A DNA stretch of 64,000 bases, taken from positions 4,241,540 to 4,305,539 of the forward strand of contig JABBOT010000002.1 in assembly GCA_016165875.1 (NCBI GenBank), in the 5' to 3' direction. The DNA is from Acanthopleura granulata. Taxonomy: Eukaryota > Mollusca > Polyplacophora > Chitonida > Chitonidae. This document shows positions 1-15,125 of the stretch, piece after piece. Made by a program: the position numbers and the translations under genes. The notes under the pieces were generated by a model. It did not search any database, had not been told where the DNA came from, and saw only the letters and a list, made by a program, of their open reading frames with translations. Positions within the stretch are counted from its first letter, which is position 1. Every line of letters begins with the position of its first letter.

Positions 1-1763
1 GGATCTCTTGTTGGTTGACAGTTAAGTTTGCAGATGCCATTTAGTCAAAATATGATTATAAAAATATTAGATAATGCTATTAAGCTATCTTAATCTGATT
101 TGTGTTGTCAGACTGAGAAGGCTTGTTTTTAGCTTCTGAATTGGGTAATAAAATTTTCCCAAAATCAAAAAGCCTAAATCACATTACAGTCTATTCTTAA
201 GGAGTAAATGAAGAGTAAGCAGTACATTTTTATTACATGTACTTGTCTTTAAAATAGATCTTTTGAAACAGATAGAAATCATTCAGATGATGCATAATTT
301 GTTAATATGTTATTCGATTTGATGTCACATGGGTTTTTTCATTCATTTTCAACTGAAAGAAAACATCCTTCAATACATTTACAGTGTCTGCATGTTGCAT
401 CTTCAGAAGCTTTGATGTACGTCTTTAGAAGCGCCCATCTTTAGAAGCTTCAGTTTACTCTGTATGAAAGGCAGTCTAGTAAAGACAAACATTGACACTT
501 GTCAGAACATGTATAGCACAGATCGAAATGACCGTTGGCAAAAATGTCTTCTGTGAATGGTTCAGCATAAACCTGCGCAAGTCATCTACATACAGAATGA
601 AAGGGATGACATGCATAGATTCATCTTGGCTTGGGGACCCGTCGATTAGGTGCATTTATGAATTATTAAGTTTGTCTTCCCTGTATTTATAGAAGACATG
701 GTTGTGGTCACGATGTGATACAGGGGTTTATATATGTGCATGTACGTGATATCGATGTCCAGGGTTTATGATGATTGCATGGAGCCATTAGTGGATCTAT
801 TGCTGGCCAGTTAATAATTCTCTTACAAGGTTGTCCTGTGGCAGTTGTGACCCATGAACCAAGCCTTAAACTATACATGCAAGTAACATAGTGCTCTACT
901 TAGGTGAAGTAATATTAGACACATGCCTAAACCACAAAGATGGTGTACATGTGATCATAGAATGTGAATGATTATAAAGTCAGTCATTATATAATATGTT
1001 TATTGTACAACTGAAATACCAGTGGTTGAAATTAAGTGATCAGTTATGTATACCGCATGTACACCCATACACTCATAATAATCACTTTATTGTTTGTATA
1101 TTATCATAACTCAAGCTTTCAGGGATTTGCCAGGAACACAATTCTTGAAATTGCAGCATTTTGTTTCTGCATTTGATAAAATTACATTAAGAGATAAGGA
1201 GAAAAAAAATTATAGATCAGTCTCTGAAAGAAGTACATGTTTTGATCATAAATCCATATGATAATGTCATAGATGCACAAACTCATCATTATGTGTTACA
1301 TACACAGGCCTTCATTGTTGTTTCTGAGTATGAGTGTGATTATCACACCCCTTACAGAAGACCAGGGGTGTGATTTGCACACCTACATTCAAACTCCCTA
1401 GACTCACCATTATTTCAGGCCTGTGTTATAAGCACACCTCAATTTTGTTTCAGGATTGTGCCAGGTGTGGAAATGTGATAGTGGGGCTCCAATACGATAT
1501 TAGGGTACCAAATGATCTTTCCCAATAGTTGCTATCAAAAATGTTGGTTTTGTTAAAGTCTAATGTACACTTTGATGCTTTTGAACAAGATTTTTGAACA
1601 AGGTATTTTTAGTGGACTTTAGGTTTTATTGAGTGAAAAAAGGCATGCATATATTGTATGAAGCAACAGCGGGCATTCCAACAGACCACTGGTCAACTAG
1701 TGGAAGCAGAGCTATCAGCATGCATTGTTAATGTGCATTCAGGCCTGAATTGATCAGAACCTT

Positions 1764-1782
1764 GGGGGGTGGGGTGGGGGGG
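1764..1782 (+). other. G-rich tract, possible G-quadruplex
   Basis: GGGGGGTGGGGTGGGGGGG: enough G-runs for a four-stranded fold with short loops. Confidence 0.6.
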
Positions 1783-4700
1783 CAGCAGTGGCCCAGCTTT
1801 AAGCCTTGACCATAGGGCTACAGTCCTTTATCCTCTATTGGCTGTATGCTGGACATTCCCAGTGGACAGGGGTCATTTGATCCCAACCAGCCCCTAATTA
1901 AGCAGGTCCCAGTCCCTTTACAGCCTTATTGAGAGATCTGGCTTGGATAGGGTAGTAGGCAATGCTCAGCATCCTGCTTTGAGACCAGAAAGAAGGCCAT
2001 GGTTTTATGGTTTCCTGGCTGGAAAATTGTTCTTATGAACGAAAACACTATAGCAGACCCTTCATTGAAGACAAGGACATTCACATATTGTCATTATTAC
2101 TATACCACTTACAGCAGTGAATGACTTCCCATAAAAAGACATTTCCTCTTCACAATATGGACAGCTCTTCAGCATTTCTTCACAAACTGACTCTATACAT
2201 AATTAAATTTCCTTTGGTTCTGAAAGGAACAACATATTGAGCGGATTAACTTGTGAAATGTAATTCTTTGTGCAACCTAATGCATATAGTGCATTGTGGT
2301 AAATAGTTGAAACGTTACAGTACATTTCCCAGTTTGATAATAACAATGACAGAAGTGTATACTAACAGCATTTGTAATATCTTGGTTAAAGATGTTATAA
2401 TTCATTGTTCGTGTATATGGTAATTTGTCGTATCAGTTTGTTTTAAAGCATTGCGAAGGAATAGTTTTATAGTAGTTGTAACAATACACTACTTTGTTCA
2501 GAACTTTTTCTTTATTGAAACAAATGTAGGACCTGAAGCTGTAGTAACAGATCTCTTTCTTTAAATTAAATATCATTGTTCATTTAACATCATCATCATC
2601 TTTGCTGCCAGTTAAAATATTTCCTTTTTTCATGGTAAATTTAATTTATTGCCTGGGGCCAATTCATATGAATTCTTTGTTTAAATGCACTTGTATGTTG
2701 TTTTGAGTTATATTTATTCTATTCTTTATTTGATGAACTTAATTATATTCCATGGCTGAGGGACCATATAGGTCATTTGATTTATTTTAGTGTTGTAGCC
2801 AGAATTCTTCTTTTGAGTTCTCATCATACATGTATATAGGATGTTTTTTTTCCACCAGTTTGCTCTTGTCATGGATTTATTGCCTTGCTTCACGTCAAAG
2901 GAGGAGGGTGAAAACCCCTGGATGTAGCCGTCCTGATCTTTCTGCCCCGGGCTAACCCGCAACTGTGTGTCTTTTGAAGTCTCCATGGCAGGAGCTGTTG
3001 GGACCCTGAGTGATTTATAGAATTTATTTATGATACCATTACAGAGGCATTTATGTTTTTATGGCCTGGTCAGTCTAGTTTTGTTGCACTTCAAAGCAGA
3101 ACAGTGGTGCAGTTTTGCTAATAAACCTTGAAGCTGATGGAGTCCTGAACTTCTAGCATTGAGTTGGCTCGGGACATCTTGTCAGCATCGATTACACTAT
3201 CAGTGAAATATATGCACAGTATCAGTGTCTTTTTTTTAACCAATTAGGGAGTATTTTGCTCAAAACTAGGTTACCGGTATATTAATAAGATTTGCATTTT
3301 CAGGAGGTTGCTGATATAAAATTTTCATTGTTTGCTGTTTTTAGAACGTTCTTCATTCAAAGGTCCCTTTCTTTAGTTTGTTGCACAGAGAGAGGAAGGA
3401 AAAGGTACAATAGCCTTTCGCTCTTAAAATATTGTTAAATATTTACAATATTCAGTGGTGATACCCTACTGTTTTTCTGTTGAAATTTCATTTTTTGTTT
3501 GCTACATGTAGTTTCCTAGAATAAATCTAGACTGAACCAGTATTTATACGAGCACTTCATATGTGCTACTGGCAGTCCGCAGGACTATTGATGACCATAG
3601 TGCTGGAGTTGTGATGTTGATATGCACAGGATTGAATGCAAACCCATGTGAAGAAAGGACGTGGTGACATGCACATAATCAATTATTCAACAGACCAGAC
3701 CGATTCCGCCTGTAAAACCACATTGGATGGTTGTTAAAAGCTTATGGGAACAGCTGCCAAGCGAAACCAAGGCCATTCTAAGGCTGATATTCTTTGTAAT
3801 GGTGTTTTCATTGTCATGTTTTCCTCATGCAGAATTCTCTCTGTTTAATCGTAATTTTTAGATATATGTTATGGCAAGCTGGAATGTGAGTTTGGATAGT
3901 TAATTTTCTTGAAAATTGAGCTTGTAGTTGTTTTTAGTGGAGTCAATATTTTTTTGTACCTTGCAGAAGGACAAACAAAACGATGCTCCCAGTTCACAGA
4001 TGATGTTTAGATTTTTGAATTTCTTCGGGAGTCACTGAATTCAAATTCTAGTAAAAAAGGGTTCCAAATCAAATTTCCTGTTTAGGTTTTTTACAAAGAG
4101 AGTGCCATTTGGAAAGTGTACGAAAACACTTTGTATGTGTAAATTATAGATTGTCTTTACATGTTGCATAGTTACTACATTTAATATACTTGTTGTTGAA
4201 ACATTGTTGTATTAAAGTAGTCCTGTTGCTCTCCAAAACAGCTTAAATGGAAAGACAAGGTACACATATATGTAACATTGCTGCATGTGGTCTCATTCTG
4301 AGCAGGCCTCCCAGAGAAGGTTGTGTTTATTGTGGAGGGATGGTATTTCTTAGGTATACCCGACATGTTGACAGGTGGATTACAGGTGTGTTAGAGTCTA
4401 CCTGGGCTTATGTGCTGGCCCATTGCTACCGAGAGGATTTGAGGTGTCTGCCGACAAACACATGGGATCTGTTCCTGGTTTAGACTGCCAACAGAACATT
4501 CCTCATGAGGCCCTTAATCTGTCCTGTATAGTGGTCTTTGGCTTAGATCTTTCTTTCTCTTGCCCCTTCCTGGTACCCCAGACCACACCTGGCTGCTGTC
4601 ACTTGACAATAGACAGACGCAGTCACTAATCTTAAACATATAAGGCGAACACCATGCTGGCTCAAGTTCACAGGCAATACAATGACTTCTTGGAAACTGT

Positions 4701-7700
4701 TTGGAAGCTGCTAATTAAACTTTGGCTTTATTTAGACTTTAACATAAAGATGGATGAGGGGTTTTTTTTGTTTGTTTTATACATGTAGTTTCAAAGCTAA
4801 GTGATGGAGAATGTTTCTAAATTTGTTCAGAAGTGTCATTTTTTTTTTCTGGCCTCCTTTGTGTAAAATACCCAAGCTTTTGTTACATGTAAAACTTATT
4901 GAAGCCAGCTTAAAATGTACAGATGTATACTTTAATAAGTATTTGCTGAGTGTTCATATGAATTTGGCTAAGCGACTCATACAATTACTCTGTGAACATC
5001 CAGTCAACTCTTTCTTGCAAGAGATTTGTAAATGTAAAAGTTGTGCATCAAATGATTAGGTTTTTCTGTGAACTTTTCCTGAAATCTCAGAAAGGAATTA
5101 ATATCATCTAATCTCCTGTAAGCTACAAAGAATTTACTTTACATTGTCAGTGTCAATAAATTATGTCATACAGCACATATTTGTGGATCTCATCTTCATG
5201 TATACAATTAATCGGTAAAGTCAGATAGACATCCGCTTGAAAGGGTAGGCCTTACAGCTATGTAATGTAAGGATCTCCACAGACATAAATAGTTGTGGTT
5301 TTGAATGTGCCTGTGTAGATGTAGATATCTTGTCACTAGACAGTGGTGTACATGTATTTATTACTGTGGGGACATATAGCCAGGTCTGTGTAATCTACAG
5401 ATGTAGACATTTATTACCCCTGAGTACCGTTGAGGCCCTCAGGTATAAATGTTTATCATCAGACCATGACACTGTGCCACAAATCACCAGTTGCGGAAGC
5501 TGAGGTTTTACTGGAATGTTTTTTTTTTTTTTTTTTCTCAACATATGCCAAAGGTTTAACCATAACCTGGTCAGAAAATAGATATTCTACAAGGGACCCA
5601 ATTTGTGAAAAATGTTATTTTAAATTACTGATATCCGTACATGCAACATTATGCACTAAACCATTTTTAGTATTAACTATAAGTTAAATGGATGTACAGG
5701 TATCTGGATGTATTTGCTTACTTTGTGTTGTTAACCTGTACATGGAGCTATCTTTAAGAAATTAGAAAGCATTTAGAAGATTGACCTACTTCAGGTATGT
5801 TCAGTTAGAGTTAGTAGTAAATCTTGTACATAATGAGAGCATGTCAAACACAGAATACACACTATCAGTCATGTTAATGGTAAATTCATGGGTAGTAATA
5901 CCATGTTTATTTTCCATAGTGTAGAATATTTTCATCATCTTCTTCCTCTGAGTTGGACTATGTGTTTGTTTAAAACTTCATGTAAGCTAGGCTGTCTTTC
6001 CTGTGTAAAGTAATGATTCAGTAGACATGCCCCTGTAACCTGATTACTGATACCTATATACATGTACCTACTTTTCTCTACATCCAGAAAGATCCGTTTA
6101 AATAGTTTTTATGTTTCTTGTCATTCACCCCTGTATATGTAGGTTTATAAGGGAGTTTTTCTACCATGTGATTGTACATTTTATTTAATCTTCTTCTTTA
6201 GAGGTTAACCAATGAACTATAGTTTAGAGATCATCATTAATTGAAATGTCAAGGCACTGGATAGCTTTTTCAGTCAGTAGTCCTACTGTTAAATTTTGAA
6301 ATTTAATACTTCTTAATGAAACCAGCAACCCGTGTTGTTTTGTCCTGAAGAAAACGGTGCGTGCCAAGAGAATATAGATCTTCAGCGGAGAATTGAGTCA
6401 GTCGAAGTCTGATGTCTTTAAGCAAGGTTTAGATGTCTGGATGTACGCTGGAATCAATTGCTGAAGCATGTAATCTCATAAAGAATGGCCTGATAATTTC
6501 TGTAAGCAATTGAAACCCCCACGGAATGTCTGGAGATAGTCCTGTACATTGTACATGGTTTCATTTCCCAGTTATAAAAGTGGTCAAGTGTGAGCCCTTT
6601 CAGATGATACATGTATGGGGTATAGCCATAAAAAAGGGAACACTAGGCTGGTAGATATATGTGATATTTACAGTTGCGATATCAAATGACGAAGTATACA
6701 AGGTGATGGAGCCCAACAGGCTGGCCCCACCTTGATAAGCATCTAGTTGGGTAACATTGTATGTAGGATATGAGCTTAGTGGATAAACATGTGCATGTAA
6801 ATAGCTCGAGTCACCACATGATTTATAGATTACAAGTACATGTGGAAGTTTAAATGATTGCATTAGGGTCCTAAAGCTGAAGTTGTTTTTATTTTTAGCG
6901 ATGAACTGTATAAGCTGATGCAGATTGCTATCTTAATACTCTTCTGTGCTGTACAACTGCTTGTATTTAATTTCACGATTTTTTTCTTACATTCCTCCTG
7001 ACTCCAGTTTTTGTTTTTAATTTTTAAGGAGGTAGATTTAAAGCTTAAAAGATGGGTTAATGTACTGTGTGGATATGTTCATTTTTGTCCTTTATTATAG
7101 ATATGAGAAGAATTTGAGTGCATCTACACCATCAGTATTATTATTACAAGTATTTGTTTTTTATTGATGTCATTTGGCCGTTTGTCATGGTTTTTAAGGC
7201 CTATTTTTCTCTTAAGTAGATACACCATCATGGCACCACCCGCAAAGACCCTCTAAACCTTTAAAAAAAAAAACCCAAAGCCTTTCCTGAACAAAGGTGT
7301 GTTTGCACGGCTGTTTTTCATATTATCGATACATACTGAGAGCTTTACATCAATGAATATACATGCATACGTATTCAAAAAATACGTGTTCATTGTAACT
7401 GACTTATTGAAATACATAAACAGCTGTAAGTCATGCATGGTGAGTTTCTACTGATGTTAGACATGGAGATATATATTTAAACGAATTGTTACACTTATAT
7501 CTGGCAAAAAGGTACAATTGCATTGGCATGTTCTTGTGTTTTTTTGTGTGTGTTTTATTCTATAGCTTTTAAGTACATGTACATGTATGTGTCTGTTGAT
7601 GTACATTTGTGTATATGTTTGCTGTGAACCAATACAACAATGTACAGGGTATATACACAATCACTTTACTGCTCAATAGCTTGAGACAATTGGATTCCCT

Positions 7701-8633
7701 AAAGCCTGTTCTAGAAAGGCTGAGCACATGTTATGGATATGATCTTAAGTGTACATGTATCGTACAAGTGATAGAGTAAGATGGTATTGATGTACATGGT
7801 AAAGCTTTGCCAAAGTCAGCTGAATGCCTGCCTAAGAACCTCTTAAGTGGACATAAATCCTGTTGTTAAAGTACTAGGGTAAATATTTATAATCTGTCAA
7901 CAGATGTCAGTGTTTAACAATGTCTGACTCAACCCCCAAAGTGCAGTGTGTAAAGGAAAGGGTTCTTGTTGGTTTAATCTTTGGGTTATGAAGTCTGACC
8001 TCAATGGCACATTGCCTGTAAACAGCATAAATGCATGTACATATTGTTTGGTTGAGCAGCCTGTGGAAATAGTTACTGTACTTTTATGGTGGTGCCTTTT
8101 ACTTGTTAATAACATACATCGTACTTGTAGTATTCGTTCTGTCTTAGTATATAATCTAATACATGTAGCACATTTTAGTTAAGGTATATGTATAGCTAAC
8201 TTTAAGTCTCAAATTGGCTGCTTTGAACTACTTTACACCATCCTTGACTGTTGAGGAAATTTACATGTCCATGTATTACATGTATTTTTGGTTTCCTGTG
8301 TATATCAGTGTAGAGATGATAGAAATTATACTTGTTATATTCATTTACTGTGTTGAAAGTTGACTTGCCAGCTTCTGTTGTTGAAAGGTTTCTGTTGTAA
8401 GTTGTGATGCAATAGAACCTCTTAATCCTTAGCTATGAGACAATGACACCATCTATTCCATTTTCTCCTGAAAGTCCAGGATTCAGTCTAGTAGGTCTGA
8501 ACTTAGAAATATAGGTGAACGACCCATAACATCGGGTGGCAAGTGGCACTGGGCTGGATATCCATAGTGACTAATGCAAGTCCATTGTGTGTTCATATGC
8601 ATATACAGTGTATGTATTTCAGACCTCAGTTTT

Positions 8634-9371
8634 TAGCTCTACTGAAGGAAGGCCAGAAGAGGTTGTGTATTAGCAAGTTGTCTGATGTCTGTCCGTCTGT
8701 CTCTCAGTCTGTCTGTCTGTCTGTCCAGCGTCTGTTAAGCTTTCCTTCAAAACACTACTCCTCCTACAGCTTTTGTCCAATTTCAACGAAACTTAGGTCA
8801 AGTGTAGACTACATTGAGATACATAATTCGTAGTATCAATTTTTCCATTTCCATGTACGTTCCGTCTTTCTGTCTCATATATGTTAATGTACATGTATCT
8901 TTCAAAATGCTACTCCTCCTAGTTTTTGTCTGATTTCAACGAAACTCTGTTGAAGTGGAGACTATATCAAGATACATAATTGGTATTATAGATTTTCCAT
9001 TGTGATGATTGGTTGTCTGTCTGTCTCTGTTTATCCAGTATATGTTAATGTACATGTATCTTTCAAAATGCTACTCCTACAGTTTGTAACTGATTTCCAC
9101 AAAACTTGATGTAAGTGTAGACTGCATCAAGAGACATAAATTGTATTATCAATTTTCCATTTTGTTGATCGGTTATCCGTTTGTTCATCCAGCATATGTT
9201 AACATTTCTTTCAAAATGCTACTAGTTACTGTCACAGTTTTGATCCAGTTTCAACAAACCTTGGTACAAGTGAATCACAATACATATTTCCTGGTATTGA
9301 CTTTTAATTTTGATTGTCCATTGTCTGTTGTTTATACATCTTTGATAATTTTGTCCCATCGAGTAGAGCTA
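8634..9371 (+). repeat. Four-unit repeat bracketed by 10-bp inverted ends
   Basis: TAGCTCTACT (8634-8643) and AGTAGAGCTA (9362-9371) are exact inverted repeats. Between them lie four diverged units of about 165 bp, each with a GTCTGTCTGTC-like or GTCTG/TCCAG start, then TTTCAAAATGCTACTCCT, a TTTCAACGAAACT-like block, and a GTGTAGACT..ATC.AGA.ACATAAT end. No open frame spans it, so it is non-autonomous if mobile. Confidence 0.8.
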
Positions 9372-10261
9372 CTCTCTCATCACAGTGTCAGCTTATTGTA
9401 GTGACTTTTTTCAAATAGTTATTAGGAAGCTTGTCGGAAGGAAATTTATGTCAATTAGCAGTCTGGGAAACTTTATACGTGTAATTAACATTGAAAAAGT
9501 AGATTTTCAGAACTCTCTATAAATAATCTAGCATGTACTGTACAGCCATATTGTTCCTACATGTAGGTGGCATTGCCTGCAGCTGCTTCTGGGACATTTC
9601 TTTGGCTGTGTGATTCCTGTGTTCTGGGTTATTGGAAGCCTATTGATTGCCGTCAGTTTGTGTATTGTGAAAGGATTGCGTGTCGAAGCTCCTCAATCTG
9701 TAGGACATTGATCCTGACTGCCTGACAAACACAGTGCTGTTGACATTGCTCTAATGGAGGGACTGCTATGTTTGAGCTATATACATACTGTCCTGCTCTG
9801 TAAATCCATCAATCACCCCCACTAGGCAGAGCCCAGTCAGGCCACTACCTTTACCAGACACTAGGGCAACGGCTTTGACAGTGTTCACAGAAGAAGCAAG
9901 CATATAAATAAAGGGATTATGACAAGTGTGAATCCCTAATGCCTTGTACTCGGATCAATGATATGTGTGAGCTGGATGAACACCTCCTTGTAGCCGCCAT
10001 TGACTAAGTAGGATGGATTTATGATGGTTATGGCAAGATTTGCTTGTATATGCATGCTGATGGTAGACTGCTGTCCCTGCAAGTTGTATCATGTGTCATT
10101 TTCTGCAGTTGGAGTTTTCAACAAAACTATTTCATGCAGTGTACATGTATGATGTATTTTATTTTGTTACAAAGTATGTATAGGATTCTTTCTCAAGGAT
10201 CTGTTTTCATTTGAAGATTTGAAACTGTAAATCCACATTTAAGTTTTCAGGCATCCTGTCA

Positions 10262-10352
10262 ACTCCTAATTATAAGATCCTATCTCTTGTCCTAATTAAC
10301 ATTTCATCTAATTAAGACAATCAATTGTATAGGGCCAAATGTAATTAAGATG
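10262..10352. promoter_or_regulatory. Cluster of AATTA cores, candidate regulatory element
   Basis: CCTAATTATAAG, CCTAATTAACA, TCTAATTAAGAC, CAATTG and GTAATTAAGA occur within 90 bp. AATTA/TAATT is the core bound by homeodomain proteins. In AT-rich DNA such clusters can arise by chance. Confidence 0.25.
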
Positions 10353-11847
10353 TATGCAGCTTTTTGTAAGGTGTGAAGAAGCAGACATATATATTGTAAA
10401 CCAGTGCATACCACGGGCGCTGTCCTCAGCCTATTGTTTATGATTTAGTTCTGTTAACTATATACATTGTGCCTCACTTCGTAAAGAAATGAGCAGACAC
10501 AGGTATATGTATGTGGCTCTCCAGTATGGTTCAGCTGCAGATTTAAGTTAAGGAGTGTATCAGGTGCCTGCCAAATGAGCTTGGCCTGTCCTGTTTCTTC
10601 TACGCATCATCTGTCATCTGACCTTCCTCAAAACACCTTTCTAAAATGAATACAGCTCTTAGACTTGGGTAGAAGGGGCGATTTAATCATGGTCAAATTT
10701 TTGGGTACTCTTCAGTAAATGTTCATGTTAATCCCTGTGGATTATGTTAGATTGAGATCTGAATGTCAAGATACTGTAAATAGTTAACTTTTAGGGGTCA
10801 TAATGAAGACATACAGATAGGTTTATGCTAATGCATGTATATGTCCAGGTCTGATTTGATCCCATCTGAAGAATTTCAGGATTTTTATCATGCAAGGCAG
10901 ACCATTTGTATTATGATCTAAGAGTAAATTGAACGTTTGTTCTTCAAGTATTCACAGAGTTAGAGAACTGTCCTAGACAAGGGTTTGTCATTGTATTTTT
11001 TGTGTGTTACACTTGTATGTATATATTTATATTTGTGTGTTAACACCTTTGTGGTTCACACTACATGAACATAAAAACGGTGTAGTAGCGGTTTGAGGGC
11101 TTTACTAATGGTGAATTATTGCATTATTCCAGCCAGATCAAACTCTATATTGCCTTTCATGATCAAAAAGTGCCTGCCTTCTTTTCAGAGTTTGAAATAT
11201 CAAGAGAGGATATTCCACCTCATATAAACCCTTATGTAATTGTATGGCTGAATAGCATTAAAGCCACGTTATCCCTTTATAGTGGAAAGCGGCTGGTCTT
11301 GATTCAGACTTTTTATTTGATGTATCCTTCGGCAGTTGTGGGATCTTTTGAATACTTCACATATCCAGTTTTCAAATACTTAACCAAGATCTTCTTTGAT
11401 GCAGTGTCCAGAACTTGTGTGATGTTATCTTACACATTTTCTGGCCAGTGTAAACATAGCCAGATTCTCAAACCAGACGTGTCTTCTTGAACTCACTGGC
11501 AATCTAGACTTCATGTCTTTTCCTAGCAGTAGGCCGTGCTTGATGCGCTGTACTGGATGTCTTAGATGCGAACACTTCAGCAAATCTTATCTTACTTTTC
11601 ACGAAAACTTTGGCACTTTAAGGCAATTTCTTTTTACGTCATCCGATCGTTGTTTACGGCTTTTATTTGATGATAGTCTATCCTAGTCTCGCTTCAAAAT
11701 TTGATTTGGTAACACTAAATCTGCTGGAGCATTTTATGTCTCTGTGCTACACCGGGAAATAGATGTTGTATTGATTTGTTGATTTCATGTAAGCCTCTGA
11801 TTGAAGAGATAAAAATGTCCTTAACTCTACCTGATGAATATTCCCTC

Positions 11848-11865
11848 GGGGGGTGGGGGGTGGGG
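11848..11865 (+). other. G-rich tract, possible G-quadruplex
   Basis: GGGGGGTGGGGGGTGGGG, similar in layout to the tract at 1764. Confidence 0.6.
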
Positions 11866-13019
11866 AGTTGGTGTTGAGAAAAGCCACTTGTGTGCAGTGC
11901 TGTCTGTCTTAGATTGCCTCCAATAGTCTGAGAGTGATAGGGACTGAAGTGTTATCTTCAGAGCAGTCAGGGCTTCAGGTGATTTGTATTGAAGCCCCCA
12001 AACTCTCTTGCGCCCCCCACCCCACTGAGCCCATATTTACTGTAATTAATGCCTTTCTATCAGTCGGTTAATATTAAGATCAGTTATGCAGAAACAATAT
12101 ATAGCTGTGTTGGAATGCTATAAACCTGAGGGTTGAAGCGTGAGAGAGATTGCCAGGGACCACCAGCAGAAAGAAATTGTGCATACAAATTTCATTAGTT
12201 TGGGCTGTCAGTTTTCTCACTGTAATCACGCCTTACTGTTGACTTTATTAGACACGGCATTTCCTTTATCAAGACAGAAAAGAACGAGGGCTGTTTGAGT
12301 GGTAAGAAATGAAGATTTATAAAGATTGGTGGCCCAGCTTGCGCTCCTATCTAGGATTTAGTGTTTGATGCAGTTTGATTAGGGCAACAAGAAAATTCTG
12401 CCACCCCTGATCAGTAGGCTCTCTCTCCGGTGACCTATTAAGGGTGTTTAGCCGATCGAAATGGCTCCTCTGCTGATTACTTCTGTATCTATAAATCACA
12501 CGCAGGCCAGTTAATATGTTTTGCCTTTATGAGTGCGAGAGAGCTGATCTAATCTGCTGGAATTTTGAACAGAGATATTGGCGGTAGGATAACAATAACG
12601 ACACTCTGAGGCAATCCAAGGAGCCTAGCCAAACGATGCAGCAATGAGTAGCCCAATCCCAGCCCATCCAGTTCCTGCTTCAGAACACATACAACCCCAA
12701 ACTACCTTCCCCTGTAAAACACCCCACTGAGGATTGTGGGCTGTTATACTGCGAAATTACGGTACTTCAGGGGCAGATAATTACATGTCGCCATCTGGCA
12801 CTGATCACACACGTTGCAAGCAATGCCTTTTTTTATGGTTCCCAACAGGGCAAAGCAAGAATCGCGGTTCCCAATCATATTTTTATGACTGCTATAAAAA
12901 TTCAAAATGCATGGCTATTTATTGGTTTGAAGTGTTCAGTGTACAATGACTGCCTCGCTAAACCGACCCGGTACGTTTGTTGTGAAAGGCTTCATTCACT
13001 CTAGTGGTCAATGAAGTTT

Positions 13020-13160
13020 GCATAATTATTTGTGCGGGCTTAAGCAGATTAGAGCAGATTATGCTTGCTCATTATACACACTTGCCCTTAATATGCAATT
13101 AATTTATTAATGGCGGTTGTCCAGCCCACTCGCTATCAGCGCTGAAGTATGTCCATATGT
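13020..13160. promoter_or_regulatory. Repeat-poor island, candidate conserved non-coding element
   Basis: It contains GCATAATTATTTG, ATATGCAATTAATTTATTAA (an octamer/homeodomain-like core) and CAGATTA twice, with no TACATGTA and no repeat. A regulatory role is inference. Confidence 0.25.
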
Positions 13161-14929
13161 TTATCCCAAGATTGGTGTCGCAGATATCTGACCTTGCCAG
13201 TAGTTGCCTTTAATTGTTAACTCAAGAATACTGCAATTCGCACATCTTTATGACATGGCCTGTGGTTTAGTTTTTACCTACTTTTCAACAATTGGTACAA
13301 AGAAGGCAAGTGCACAAGAAAGGAAATGGAATGAGCGGTTAAAAGTAATTTAATTCATAGTGTTCTGTCATTCATCTTTAACAGCTTTTGAAATCAAATT
13401 AAATTAAGGCCAGCTCACAGTCTTTCAAATTAATTTATTTAAGAGAGCTCCACACAGTTATGTTTCACTCTTGGGGAATAGATTGAATTAAACTCATCTT
13501 TTTAGGATTAAGAGGTTGTATTTTTTGCCCTTTCAAGTTTGTTGAATTGATTTAGCGCTGTTTTGATGTAGGGTTCATGAAATAATGGTGGTCTTTCAAT
13601 ATTTTGTAGTTATTTTGCTGAAATGTACAATCTTTAGGCTTGTCACCTTTCAAAGAGGGTAGTCATTTTCTAAAATGCTGTTTACAGTATTGTCCATGTA
13701 ATTTTTACCTACTGTACTGTATTTGAATGACTACTCATTTTCCTAATTGCTCCTGTACCAGTACATTGGGAAAATGTAAGTTTCAGCACCAAAATTTATT
13801 TTTCCTCTTTAGCATACACATGTTTTGGAGAATGTTAAGGTAAAATTTTGTATTTTATTTCATCGTCCCTTTTCTCACTGTTGGCTTGATAAGTAAAATG
13901 TGTATTTTTTAAATAGAATCCAGCAAGCCTGTGCTATCGATCAGTATCTATCTGCTTTCATATAAACATACATGTCCATTGGAAATCTGGCTCAAGGCGT
14001 TGTTTATTGGCGGGAGTACCAATTTGTTTGCTGTCAGTGCAGCCACCACAACAGGGTGCCTTTATCAGCTTTTCAGCTGGCATATGAAGGGAATCAACAT
14101 TTGGCCACCGCTTTTTGCAGATGTCATTGTAGGCAAAATGGGCTGATCACTTGGTAGAGCCAGGCCAGTGGAGGTCTGTATTATCATGTGTGTATGAAGT
14201 TTAATATTTGGTCTGGAGTTTAACCTTTTGTCCACAAGCCCCTCGGCTGTAAATGGCAGGGTGGCCTTCCTTCAGCAGGTCAAGTGATAGGCAGATGTAA
14301 TTTGAGCTGTCCTTCCCCCTCTGAAGCAGTTCTGGTAATTTATCTCTTCTCTAACTCTCTAATGACACTAACACATCACAGAGCCAGAGATAACTTGATA
14401 TTCTGTCTTTCCACAGAAATGAGTTTTGGAATTCCACAGCATATCAGCTGTCATTACGTTAATGTGCTGCCTCATCTGGCTATCTGATTGATTTTAAATT
14501 CGGCATCTCATCAGACCCCTTGTGCGCTTCCCCGCTAGCCTCCCTGTTTTAGTGCCCAGGATATGCGATTTGCATGGTCAGTGGCATGCAGCCAGTTCCC
14601 CACTCAATTTCTTTTAAAGTGTTTCTTTGCTCTCTCCTCCCAATTGGAGTGGAAACACTGAAACAGCACTCACTGCCCTCAAGTTTACACACATGCCAGT
14701 TTGAGGGATATTCATTTAACACCCTTGGTTTTTTGATTAATTCCAAGAGTAGCCGCTTCAGTGTTTGTTTAAGAAAGCTCCCTTTTTGGCCTTGGTGTTG
14801 AAATAAAAATCTCATCTGTTTTCTAAATAAATGGTTTGCAGCTGTCTCGTTGTCTGTACATTAGGTGATGAGAACCTCCCTGTAGATTGATGAACTGTTA
14901 TGATGAGCCTCCCAGAAACAACCTGAAAA

Positions 14930-15125
14930 AGCTGCAAATAAAACCAGGCTTGATGAAACAGTTTTTGTTGCATTAGCTCTTTCGCTAATGTGAATGATCA
15001 TTATTTTGTCGAATGAACTATTAATAACTTTGCCCGCCTGCAGAAGGCAGAAATTATGCCATGCACGACTCTGATATAATGCTTTCCATGATGACCGCAG
15101 GGAGTTACAATCCATTAACATGTTA
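14930..15125. promoter_or_regulatory. Repeat-poor island, candidate conserved non-coding element
   Basis: It contains CTAATGTGAATGATCATTA and ACTATTAATAAC, dense homeodomain-like cores in a stretch without simple repeats. Inference only. Confidence 0.22.

Noticed and set aside
11119..11490. 123-codon + strand open frame
   Set aside because: Low-information hydrophobic sequence with no motif; AT-rich chance frame without a supported start or splice context.
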